From contig JAHBMJ010000677.1 in assembly GCA_018398765.1 (NCBI GenBank), forward strand, positions 1 to 39,111: a stretch of 39,111 bases of DNA, in the 5' to 3' direction. Both the position numbers and the translations under genes were made by a program. Positions 9,029 to 19,699 of this stretch are shown here, in pieces. How positions within the stretch are numbered: position 1 is the stretch's first letter; each line of letters begins with the position of its first letter. The notes beneath the pieces are model-generated. The model was not told the DNA's origin, did not search any database, and was given only the letters and a program-made list of their open reading frames with translations. This DNA is from Chromera velia (Eukaryota > Sar > Chromeraceae).

Positions 9029-10640
9029 GGGGAGAGGAAGGGAGGGAAGGAGAGAGAGAGAGAAAGAGAGAGAAAGACATGCAGGACAGCAAAATTTGAA
9101 TCTTAATTTGATTCTTAAGGGTATGATTCTTATCTCTCCCTTCTTTTCATATGTCCATCCGATCGCATCCTTCTTTTTTTCTTTTTTTCTTTCTTTCACA
9201 AAATTCTCTCCTTTTTCTGCATGCATTCTTATCTCATTCTTGCAGAGGGAGAGGGCAATCGTTTGTTTGCAGTCTGAGTGACCAGCTTCGTTTCCTAGTT
9301 GGTTTCATGACGTACATATTCAAAGCTTCTGATCCTCTTGGATCGGAAACAGGCCGTTATAAAAAACTAGGTGAAGGATATCGTAAAGATGCTGAGTTTT
9401 ATATTTCTGAAAAAACAGAGTACATAAGTATAGAGTATGGTGCACAGGCTTCTGTTTGGTGGTGGAACGCTCACCTTTGCGATGAGCGTCAGATTTTTTT
9501 GGGGGGGGGGGGCCTTATAAGATATGTAAGACCTGACGTGCACAAAAAAAAAAATAAGTAGATAACTGGTTTTTCAAGAGACTTTTTTTTTTTGCTATGA
9601 CATGCCTAAGTAAAAGTACGATAACTCAACTTTCGTACTAGGTGTCTGACAGTCTAGGTCATGAGAGGCCTAAAGTAACCAGTAAAAAGTTACGGAATTC
9701 TAGTAACCAGAGGTTTCTCAGCCGTTTCTAAGATTCTGAAAAGCTTTTAGTAACTCTTAAAGTAACTGTACATATTCCAACGAATTTTTATCGTCATACT
9801 TTATATAGATTATGAGATAAATCGGACTAACAATTTTAAGAACCTCCACCCAAATTTGTTATACCGTCCACATAAAGGTTACGATGGGGGTCTGTAGGGA
9901 AATTACGGATTACGACTTTTTTTTGTTACGGCGACGCTCTATATAGCACCAGTGTGTATAGATATGCATCGTCATGAATGTTTTATATGGGTGTTTTTGT
10001 TTGGTCATCATATGGTGTGTGAATAGTGTGAATACTTCACTATTCACCCTAGTCAGATCTTACAATTTAAAAAATGACTTCATACCTATCGGAATAGTTT
10101 ACTAGTCTTTGAATAGCTCACTATTCTGACTGAAGGGCAAAGGAAGGCTAAAAGACAAGGCAAAAGCCAAAGTCGGCAGTTAAAAAGACCACAACGGAAG
10201 GGAAGGGGATGGAAAAGGCTTGTAAGGTCGACCTTTTGTATTGTTTTGTCAAACTTTTAAATTATTTTGAATATAAAGGTAGCTATGAACGTCAAAAAGC
10301 AAGTCTTGAACAGATTAAATTTAGTTTTTTTCCTAGTAGACTATTACTAGTGATATCTATAACTGAATAATCATATATCAGGCTATTATGAGCGGGTTGC
10401 TGCGGGTTGCGTTACTGTTTTTCCGTAATCTACCATTTTTAACCTTCAGTTACTAAAAAACCGTAACTCGATCGGCAGCCTGACGGCCGCCTCATTACTA
10501 TTCTTTAGCGATTACTCTTATGTGGACAGTGTAAAATTTGTGACTAAAACCACCACCTAGGTATCCAAAATCTAGCCCAAAATAGCAAGTTCACATACCT
10601 CCCTGACACTACAAACCACTTGAAACAAAAATCAAGTTTA
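9028..10640. other. Gene-poor stretch, no recognised feature
   Basis: A forward frame at about 9290-9560 is open but ends in A-rich repeats and matches no family I know. From about 9600 the DNA is AT-rich, with recurring GTTAC/GTAAC words next to T-runs (for example 9700, 9760, 10405-10470), partly in inverted orientation. No RNA gene or coding exon could be supported. Confidence 0.4.
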
Positions 10641-10659
10641 TCTGCCCATGCAACTTTGT

Positions 10660-10790
10660 TTTTCAAGAATTAATCCGCGCCTGCGGGGCCCTAGGCTGCG
10701 GTGCGTACTTTCAATTAAGACACTGTCCACACCTGCGGCATAGAGTTTCAAGATATAGCCCGCGCCTGCGGCACGAATAAAAGCCATCCG
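10660..10790. repeat. Three diverged units centred on a CGCGCCTGCGGC palindrome
   Basis: Each unit starts with TTTCAA(G/T), continues with about 12 AT-rich bases and ends in a CGCCTGCGG-type core (cores at about 10676-10688, 10729-10740 and 10761-10773). Related copies occur at 31946-31958 in the same orientation and at 32807-32820 in reverse orientation. It is a dispersed short repeat of unknown origin. Confidence 0.5.
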
Positions 10791-12271
10791 TAAAAGCAAC
10801 TAGAAAAGCGACTTCAAATTCAAGTGGCTTGTAGTGTTAGGGAGGTGAGTTCACGAAAAAAATTCCACTAGGGGCTAGATTAGGAGTTCTTTAAGGTAAA
10901 ACACAACTGAAAAAGTCTGTATAATGAAGGTAAATGAAGGTTGAAAAAAATGTAAATTCATATAAATAGCTAGATAAACAGTTGCGTGAAGGCTTTTCAA
11001 ATACGAAATACTAAGAGCTCTCCGAGTCGTACCAGTTTTTAACTGCACGGTAGACTGCACCATGAAACTGGTTTTTGTTTTCGTAAAAACTACTCTACAT
11101 CAATTTGACATATTCATTTTTTAAAAGCATCGGCGTATACATGCACCCCCCGAGCTCCCTGCTCCATCTCATGCAGAGAATAAGAGGCAGAAAATGAACG
11201 CGAAGAAAGACTTGGTTTCATTATTTCTTCCTCCCACAAAGAAATCGCGCATCATTTGATCGAGTCACGGTTGAAAATCAGCCTTCACGGAGCCGGAGCT
11301 TCAATCCACGTGCAGCAAGAGGTAAGGGGACAAATCGGCAAAGCAATCGCGGCGAAAGAAGTGCTAAACCTTCCTGCCGTAGGATCCGAAGCACGCGTTT
11401 GAGAGGCGGCAGACAGAATTCTTTTGTGGGGCATAAACTGTCAAAGATTCTTTTCGCAAACCGTTGTTCGCACGTCGGCAAAGACAAACCTATCGTGGCA
11501 AGAAGGTTGACAGGCAGACGAGAAAAAGGAAGGCGTGAATACGAGCTGAGAGTGAGAGGAAGGGTGGACGGAAGGAGAGCTGCTGGCTGGTGTACGCACA
11601 CGCAGTGAAGCAGGTTGAAAAACCAGCAGAAGGATGGGAAAATCAAGACAAACCCCAGACTTGACTGACTGAGATTGGTGGGTGGACATATCGAAGAAGA
11701 GACAGGTCACCTTGACGGAACGAACGAAGTATCAATAGATCAATGGGACTCCTCGAACAGAACAGAATGGAACAGAAGAGAGGTGAAGGAGAAGAATGTG
11801 TGCATGCATGGCTGTCGTGTGTGTACAGCTACGAGGAAAGGCATGAATGACATTGTCTTCCTGCAGGGCCGGAGCGTGCCCCCCCCTAGCTGAGCCTTCA
11901 GTCCCTTTGTTCACTGCGTGAACTACTGTTTCCCATCCCATCCCTCCTTGGCTTAGAAACCGAAAGGGGAGAAATTCGTTTAGTTTCACTGTGTTGTTGT
12001 CTTCTCTACAAGCAAAACACGAGCACAAGCATCCCTCTACACCCGCCCCTGCAAAGGCGAAACAAGCCCCGGGTTAGGGGCGAAGGAGAGGAGAGGAGAG
12101 AAACAGAAATAAAGGGAAAAAAGGAGAGGGAAGACCAATGTGTCGAACAAAGAGAAGGATCGCAAGGCAGTTCGGAAGTCAGAAAATCAGTGGACAGAAG
12201 AAAAACTAAGAAAAACCGTACAGAAAATGACATGTAGACATAAAGAAACGTATAGACAGACACAGACACAC

Positions 12272-12304
<33 letters not shown>

Positions 12305-13726
12305 AGGGGTGTGAGACAAAGAACAGACGACCGACAGAAAGAGACTGTCCTCGCCCTTTTCATCCACATTGAAGCAAAGAAAGAAAGAAAGAGAGAAAGA
12401 AAGAAACAAAGAAAGAAACAAACAAAGAAAGAAAGAAAAAGGAAGAAAGGCAATTCCGTTCTTCCGATCAAGTAAGTGAGTGAGTGAGGTAGGTCCGCAT
12501 TTGGGGATGCGAAATTGCGTGGTTGGGTCTGCCTGCCGCCTTTCTTTGTTGGTTGTCTGACCATGTTATTCTTTCCTTCTGTTCGTGATTTAGGAAGTGC
12601 CCGTTCCGTCTCTCTCCTTCTGTCTGTCTGCACTTCTTCGCACTCCTTCTCTCGTTTCCCTCTTCCTTCTTTGCTGCCGTTGACTTCTCTATTAAGTTCT
12701 TTTTAAATTTTCTTTCTTTTGCTTTCGGTGAAAGCTGCTCTTCGTCCATCGCCGAAGCAGAGCCATGCACTGAAGAATGAATGAGACTAGTTTTGTCTGG
12801 TTTAAAGAAAACGTTTACTCTTCCCCCCTGTCAGAAATTGTGAAACTCGTTTTCTTCTCTGTCCGCCCCCCCTCACTTCAACACTTTCAAGAAAAACAGA
12901 GCAGCAGACCAAGAAAGCTTTCGTGCTCGTTTTCGTTGAATCAGACAAAACAGAAACGAACCAAATTCCCCTCCCTCCATCAAACCGCCCCCCCCCCCCC
13001 CCNCCCCCTCCTAGGAAGCAATGCACTAAGGAAGGACCATACACACAGTTCAGTCATTAATCTGCCCGACGATTAATCCGCAGCAAGGACCCTACCCGAC
13101 CATTAATCTGCCGAGCAGAAGCAGTCCAGAGTAGTTGATTACGATACACAAACAAAGAAACGGACAAATATAAAAACAGGAAAGCGAGGAGAGAAGAGAG
13201 AGAAGGAGAAAGAACAAAAAACAAAGAATCAAGTACGAACATGCAGGCCGGAGTCAAGAAAGGAAGGAGGGGAAACCCCCCCTCCCGCCTGAAACAGCCC
13301 GAGGAGTGTAGTGGACATTCGAATGAATGCATGCAGTGGAGAGGTTTTTGTCAGAGGACCAGAGAGGGACAGACAAACAAACATGCAGCGAGAAACTTGT
13401 TCAAATATGGAGGTACCGAGTGTCGGGTTCCTGAGAGCAGTTGCTCTCTCTGTCTGCATGGATCTGCCATGCAATTCAGGCCATAAGCATGCAAGCAAAG
13501 GAGGGAGGGCTCCGTCTCCGTCCAGCCACACCATCCTTGAACGGCTCTTAGGGGAGAGCGAGAGGGGAAGGGAAAGCGAGAGAGGTTGAAGAGGGACCGA
13601 ACAGATACAAGGAAAGAAAGAAACAAAGAAAAAAACAGCCGCGCCCCCAACCCACCCAATCCCGACCACGCACGACGCAGCGGATGCTCAACCTTCTTCA
13701 CTCCGCCAATTCTTCCTTTCTTCCCT
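10791..13726. other. Gene-free or unresolved stretch with purine/pyrimidine microsatellites
   Basis: Open frames around 11278-11646 (minus) and 11399-11608 (plus) overlap on opposite strands and I cannot choose a real one. Microsatellites include GAGA at 12278-12304 and GAAA/GAAAC at 12375-12450. A C-run with the only ambiguous base of the window (n at 13003) lies at 12988-13008. No RNA gene recognised. Confidence 0.35.
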
Positions 13727-14030
13727 CCTCCATCCGTGCCGTTCTTTCTTTCTGTGTGTCTGCCTGCCTATCTGTCTGTCTGTCTGGCTGTAAGCAGACA
13801 GAAGATCAAGAGACAGGCAAGCAAAAAAACAAGCAGGCAGGAAAGCCAAGGCACAAACCAACCTGTTGGACCAAATCTCCTCCATCCGTGCCGTTCTTTC
13901 TTTCTGTGTGTCTGCCTGCCTATCTGTCTGTCTGTCTGGCTGTAAGCAGACAGAAGATCAAGAGACAGGCAAGCAAAAAAACAAGCAGGCAGGAAAGCCA
14001 AGGCACAAACCAACCTGTTGGTCCAAATCT
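13727..14030. repeat. Near-identical 152-bp tandem duplication
   Basis: Bases 13727-13878 are repeated at 13879-14030 with a single difference (GGA against GGT near the end of the unit). Each unit contains a CTGT/CTGC tract followed by complementary AGGCAAGC and CAGGCAGG words, so each can fold on itself. The near identity suggests a very recent duplication or an assembly artefact. Confidence 0.9.
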
Positions 14031-14497
14031 CCTCATTCAAATACAAGCTCGGACCTGAATCGAGGAAAGGCAGTGGAAACTAACGCCGTCTCTACGCGCA
14101 TACCAGCCACTTACTCCCTTCAAGGAAGAGCTCATTGGAATGAAATGAGTGAGATGAGGGACCGACCGACCGACCTCTTGAATCCATCCCTTCGCTGGCA
14201 TGGAGGCAAATTGTCGTCACTAGGGAAGGAAGACTTGATCGAGGTGCACTTTTTTCCTTTCTTTACTTCTCCTTCTAATTTCATTTGCTGCTTTTCTTTT
14301 TCGCATTCTCTATGGAGGATGCCACTTCCACAGGCTCCAGTGGCATGCCGGGGCCCAGTAAAGCATAATCTGGGACCGAAACCTATGCCGTATTCCAGCG
14401 TACCTGTGCATGTTGAACTTCACCGGTGTTTTATCAATGAGCAGTGTTCCTAGATTCAGAACAGACGGGACGAACCGGAACCTTTTGACAGACTAGG

Positions 14498-14683
14498 CTA
14501 GATCCGCCCCTCATACACGGGGACGCGGCATGCATAACAAAAACCTCAATCATCGTATTTTATACCGGGCGGTGAGCTCTGTGATGTTGGTTCCACAACT
14601 ATTAGGACAAAGTAGGCTTGATCCACCTAGATCCGCCCCTCATATATGGGGACGCGACATGCATAATAAAAACCTCGATCATC
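14498..14683. repeat. Pair of 57-bp direct repeats 129 bp apart
   Basis: 14498-14554 and 14627-14683 share the same sequence with a few substitutions. Both contain a CCCC-(8 bases)-GGGG hairpin followed by GACGC, a GCATGCATAA word and AAAACCTC. They lie in otherwise gene-free DNA. They might be ends of a small element or subterminal repeats. Confidence 0.7.
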
Positions 14684-14869
14684 ATTAGGAACTATTCAAG
14701 TTATCTTCAGAATTATTTAGAATTTGATAAGTATGTTTAATTTTTTACGTGGAGACCAGCTCCACAAACACAGTGCCCGTCAACTGCATACAAAAGGATA
14801 ACAAAGACGGAAGCGAGGAACAACCCTAGGGAGCGACCATACATTTGTAGACCTGCGTCAACGCTCACT

Positions 14870-15036
14870 ACCCCCAAGAAGCCTTCCTATGACCCTATGG
14901 TTTGTCAATCAAACTCCGGGCTTTGGCAGCCTAGCGCCTTCGGCGCCAGGGCTTTGATGATAGAAAACTCATTCTTTCTAGTATGCAATATCGTCAAGGC
15001 TCTGGTGACAGAAAGCTAATTCTTTCTAGTATGGAA
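14870..15036. repeat. Isolated copy of the 33-bp repeat unit plus a 45-bp tandem pair
   Basis: 14918-14947 (GGGCTTTGGCAG then GCGCCTTCGGCGCC) matches a unit of the satellite at 17111-17428. The neighbouring 22 bases at 14870-14891 recur in reverse complement at 17443-17464 with one mismatch, so the two loci share more than the satellite unit. Two diverged direct copies ending in ATTCTTTCTAGTATG(C/G)AATAT follow at about 14950-14990 and 14995-15035. Confidence 0.6.
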
Positions 15037-15216
15037 TATACCTCCAGTCTATTATAGCTTAAAAATATTATAACCTAATTGAATCTAGTTTAACCTAGTT
15101 TTAAAATATTTTAATACTCTCTTATAGTATCTGCTATAATCAACTTAAATACGTAAAATAACAAAAAAAAAAATATTGATTTTAATCAGTTTGAATCTGT
15201 TAGTCTTAGTCAGTCT

Positions 15217-16896
15217 TCACTTAGGAATTCTAGAGCCACGGACTCTGCGCGCAGCAGGGCGATAGTCATCGTCATCATCATCAGACTCTGTAGCCTCCCC
15301 TCCTTCGCTGCCACTACATTTGCTCATCACCCGGGCAAACAAAGTAGCCTTTGTTTTTGCGTTGTTTTTTGCCTTAGCCTTTACTTTTGCTTTCGCTTTT
15401 CCTTTTGCTTGCGCTCTTTGTCCTTTTGCTTGACGCTTTTCATGCCGTCGAGCCTCCACCTCCACAGCTTCTTCAATCAATTGGCTAATATCTCCAGTTG
15501 CAGATTCAGCAGATGAATCAGAAGCTGCAGTAGGAGGTGCACTGGCGTAAACGATTGCGTGCGCTGGTGCCCCAACTTTTGACTTGAAGGGATACACATC
15601 AACCGCGGGCTCATACTCTGTCGTCAGGGCCTATAATTCTCTGCTTTCATTGAAAACTTCAAAGGCTAGAGCCCTTCGAACCTCGCTCAACTCTCCACCT
15701 GCGTGAGCAGAAAGACGTCTTGCTTTCAGCTCCTTCTTCATCTCTCTTTTTATGAGAGCTTGCAGCCCCTGTCTCCGAACGTTTTCCTTTTATCTGCCTG
15801 TCAGCTCTCTCCAAATTTTTAATGTTTGAAAGTAAAGTAAAAGAGGGAAAGAATGAATTTTTATGCCCTCCCCACCTGCATCTCTCTCAACGCCAGTACA
15901 TCGACCTTCTTCATTGAACAAGACACGGCAGCCAATGTCACACAGAGGAATCAAAGGGTGCGAAGGAGTTCGAAGAAAGTTAAAGAAGAAGACTCCTCCC
16001 TCCCCTAAGGTCAAAAAGGATACAACTGTATAGGTATGGTCAACGTCCTCCTTTGCAAGTGACTGATACACAAAGTACTTCCCTGTTGATTCATTTGCAC
16101 AAATTTAAACGTGAGTTGTTCAATATGCACAAACACCTAGCACAAACACACAAGACACGGTAGCTTGCTCGAAAGAAGGAAGCACTCTGTCAGATCTGCC
16201 TTCCTCTCTTAGAGACTCCCCATCAAAAGTGAAACGGAGAAGCTGATACATATCGCCCTTCCAGTATCCCTTTCGGGATGCATCATCTCGGTGAATCGCT
16301 GCCTGTCTGATCGAGCCGCGAAAACGATGACGGCCTGCTGCCACCGTGTCTTTCGACGTTGTTGGCATGACTTTATTTACTGCAGCTTTTGCAATCGTTG
16401 CAAGGTTATGCAGTCTGAGACAGTGCGTGAAGAGAAGTGGAGAACACTGACCGCGGATGCAGTTTTTCGATATGCATGCATGCAGAACGATTGAGTCAGC
16501 CAGTAAAAAAGAAACGGACCCATCCAGTTGGCTATCAATCCTCGCGATGCTCCAGAAGGAGGACTCTCCTCCCGCGCAGAGGGGGGAGCAGTCTGTTTCC
16601 GAGACTGCGTGTCAGCCTCCTGCACCGGAGGCGCCTTTTGCTGAGGTTCCGCTTTCTGTGAGCCCCCTCCAAGCCACTTCAAAAGAAAAGTCTTCAATTC
16701 GTCGGCCTGTCGAACATGTCGAAGTTTCAGAGCTTCAAATTCCTTTCGGGGTTCAAAGTACTTCTCAATATGCTCTGTGGATTCCACCCCCAATATCTTT
16801 AGAAAGAACTTTGTTTCTTCAGAAACTGACTCCGCAAGGGCCGCATCTTCAAGGAAGTCCGACACAGCGATTCGCAAATGAGCGTCAAAAGGCAGG
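15217..16896 (-). CDS. Unrecognised protein, 3' part of a five-exon gene model
   Basis: Proposed exons in transcription order: 16896-16520, 16379-16137, 16082-15876, 15758-15682, 15630-15217. The phases match at every junction (1, 1, 1, 0) and the joined frame of about 438 codons ends in TGA/TAA-type stop at 15217; introns are 140, 54, 117 and 51 bases. The first exon enters in phase 2, so at least one upstream exon is missing from the model. The protein starts with a mainly helical block (LRIAVSDFLEDAALAES, then EHIEKYFEPRKEFEAL), has a P/Q/E-rich linker, a block of alternating hydrophobic strands (ATVSCVFVLGKYFVYQS, then VSFLTLGEGGVFFF), and ends with a K/A-rich basic stretch followed by a run of six aspartates. 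No family is recognised. Without splicing, two stops (15790 and 15631) would interrupt the frame, so a pseudogene remains possible. Confidence 0.5.
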
Positions 16897-17110
16897 CTGG
16901 ATATTTTGGGAAAAGAAAAGTACACAGACAGTGTCACAGTCAGATCGAATTCGCCAGCCTAAGGGTAAGTGCTGACCATAGCGGACCGACATACAGTAAC
17001 AAGCCAGAAGACCGAGACGTTTTTCAGACAGCTTTTGCACCTTTGTGCATGCATGCATTAATATGTACAACTGCAAAAGCCACATGCATGTGGGCTTTAA
17101 TTGGGGCGGC

Positions 17111-17428
17111 ACGTACGGTCGGGCTTTGGTAGGCCCGCGCCTTCGGCACGGTCGCACTTTGGCATGGCCGCGCCTTCGGCGCGGTCAGGCCTTGGTAGGC
17201 CCGTACCTTCGGCACGATCGGGCTTTGACATGCCCGCGCCTTCGGCACGGTCGGGCTTTGGTAGGCCTGCACCTTCGGCGCGGTCGGGCTTTGACAGGCC
17301 TGTGCCTTCGGCGTGGTTGGGCTTTGGCAGGCCCGTGCCTTCGGCGTGGTTGGGCTTTAGCAGGCCCGTGCCTTCGGCGTGGTTAGGCTTTGGCAGCTGG
17401 GCACCTTTGGCGCCCGGGCTTTGACGGC
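17111..17428. repeat. 33-bp satellite, about nine units
   Basis: Units of 33 bases run GGGCTTTGGCAGGCCCGTGCC then TTCGGCG(T/C)GGT. The GCC-TTCG-GGC-type centre is a strong hairpin with a TTCG loop. Because 33 is a multiple of three, both strands stay open: the minus strand reads an 11-residue repeat of the type KPDRAEGAGLP and the plus strand an R/L-rich one. Substitutions between units are mainly transitions. No start, splice or neighbouring exon supports a real protein, so I treat it as a satellite with incidental open frames, though it lies just upstream of the minus-strand gene and could be in its intron. Confidence 0.75.
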
Positions 17429-18640
17429 CGCTCCGGATCAACCATAGGAAGCCTTCTTGGGGGTAACGCTCACAAAGAAACGGACAGAGAAGCACAAGAA
17501 TGCACAAGAAGAAAGAACGAATAAGCGCTGACGAGCAGAAACACAGAAGCAGATCACGGATTGAGCAGAACATGCCTGCCAACCCACACCAGACCCGCCG
17601 GGAGATCACAAACAGAGAAACAGACGATACAAGCCAAAAAAAGAAGATGCGAGACAGAAAAGAGAAAAAAAAAGAGAGCTAGGTTGTTACTTCCAGCCTT
17701 CAAGCACTCTTTTATATCAAGTGCGAAGGTCAGACGCGCGTGTACATGCAGAAGATCGACGCGAAGGTTGTGATGCATGCCCCTCACTCGCGCGACTTCC
17801 CCGCGCCCCAAAGGGCCAAACAAATAAGGAGGAAAAATTCAGAGCCCTGCAAGTCACGCGAACCGAACTGGGGGAGCAGGTACCCGCAATTTGACCGTTG
17901 ATTGCCATAGTACAACCAGATTATGCAAGCCAGACGTTGCTGGTAAACAAGGTATCACATCCAATGGCATCAAGCTGCATTGTGTGCCTTCTTCTGTACG
18001 ATGCATCAAACGAAAAGTCTTTAAAAGCCCGTCCATGAGACTCTTTTTCGTAAGAGTCGAAACGGCCGTCTGGGTAGTGTAAAAGACAGACACAGAGATG
18101 CATGAGCAAACCTTCAAACTTTGAGTGTGAACATAGAGTGCAGTAGGAACTAGAGTAGGAACAAGTAGATCTCTACTTATACAACTACTTCATAGAAGAC
18201 AATTATTTCAAAATTTCGTAAATTGATTGAACGTGATATGCATGGAGAGAGATACTGAAATTAACTCAAATCAATCAAAATATATAGCAAAGTTGCTTAA
18301 TATTTTTTTCTTTTTATCTTCGATTGCTTCTATATATTCAGCTGTAAATCTAGCCATAAATATTCTGACGTTCATTAAGTTTTTTTAATCCATGAGCAAG
18401 GTAGAGCCTATAGACAGAACAAAGATTTTGCCTATAATAATTTTTCATACAAAAGATTACAAAAGTGAACTCAGAATATATTGTTACGACGAATATGTTA
18501 GAAACTTCTATCTGACAAAGTCTTTGTTATTGTCTCAGTGTTCTTGCAATTTAAACTTCCAGAAAAACTCAATCCTTCCAAAGACTGCGTTTTCTACATT
18601 TTAGGAACAAAACGTTCTTCATCTAGCTAGGAACAGCCAG
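17429..18640. other. Unresolved stretch upstream of the minus-strand gene
   Basis: 17500-17900 has overlapping open frames on both strands with no recognisable family; it may hold the missing 5' exon(s) of the gene at 15217-16896. From about 18130 the DNA is AT-rich. A small forward frame at 18392-18604 (ATG start, 70 codons, AT-rich) is open but matches nothing I know. Confidence 0.35.
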
Positions 18641-18779
18641 TATCCAAGAATATGAAAGCAGAAAAGAGAACCATAAAAATGAAAGTGGAGCAGACATAAT
18701 ACACGCAGAGAGAGAAGAAAGATGAAGACTGACACGTCATTATGTGAATGGACACGGAAGATGAAAGTGAAGCTGACCT

Positions 18780-19690
18780 TCTCCAAGCAGACAGGCTGGC
18801 AGACAGGAAAGATTGATAAAACTGGAGAGGCCGTCATATACGCAGGCAGGAAAAATGGTAGGAACTGGAGAGTCCGTCATGCAAGCAGGCAAGACGGACG
18901 GAAGCGGAGGAAAGTGGAAACTCATCGTGCATGCAGACAGGGAAGATGGAAACTGAGAAGACGTCATGCAAACCAACAGGAAACATGGAAGCGGAAAAGC
19001 TTTCATGCAAGTCGACAGGAAAGATAAAAGTGGGAGACGCCGCCATACGCGCAGGCAGGAAAGATGAAAGCGGCGAGCCCTCATACAAGCAGGCCAGACG
19101 AAAGTGGGGAGTCGTCAAGCAAGCAGACAGGGAGGCTGAATGTGGAGAGGCTGTCATAAAAGCGGGCAGGAAAAAGGGAAGCCAGAAGCCTTCATGCAAG
19201 TTGACAGGAATATTGATGAAGATGAAACGGGAGAGGCCGTCATACATGCAAGCAGCCAGGAAAGATGGAAGTGGAGAGCCGTCTTCAAGCAGACAAGACA
19301 GACAAAAGTGGCAAGTCATCGTGCAAGCAGACACAGAAGATGGAACCTGAGCAGACGTCATGCAAACCGACAGGAAACATGGAAGCGAAGAAGCTGTCAT
19401 GCAAGTTGACAGGAAATATTGATGAAACGGGAGAGGCCGTCTTCCACGCAGGCAGCTAGGAAAGATGGAAGTGCGGAAAGACGTCATGCATGCAAACAAG
19501 CAAGTCTTACTAGACAGAAGAAAGTAGAGAGCCATCAGGCAAATAAACAGGAAAGATGGAAGCTGAGAAGACTTCATGCAAGCACTCAAGGAAGATGAAA
19601 GTGGCGAGGCCGTCATGCAAACAGACAAAAACCTGGAAGTGGAGAGGCCGTCATTCAAGCGGGAAAGATGAAAGGAAAGGCGAAAGAACG
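18780..19690. repeat. 39-bp minisatellite, about 23 units
   Basis: Units contain GGAAAGATGGAAG(T/C)GGAGA, then (G)CCGTCATGCAAGCAGACA, with substitutions and a few length changes. The period of about 39 keeps frames open: the minus strand is open from 19814 to 18834 with a 13-residue repeat (F-L-S-x-C-M-T pattern). The repeat peptide has no start context, splice sites or conserved exon attached, so it is best read as a by-product of the satellite. Confidence 0.75.
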
Positions 19691-19699
19691 TCTGCGTGT

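Noticed and set aside
15877-16071. Copia-type pre-integrase resemblance of a segment around CDIGCRVLFNEEG
   Set aside because: The similarity is a few residues only, and the surrounding exons show none of the copia landmarks.
16457-16975. 172-codon plus-strand frame ending near a GTAAGT donor
   Set aside because: It is antisense to exon 1 of the minus-strand model, whose reading is more protein-like and splices in phase with four further exons. The plus frame is P/S/Q-rich and has no partner exon I can find.
18780-19690. CRISPR-like spaced repeats
   Set aside because: Units are contiguous and diverged with no unique spacers, and the DNA is eukaryotic.
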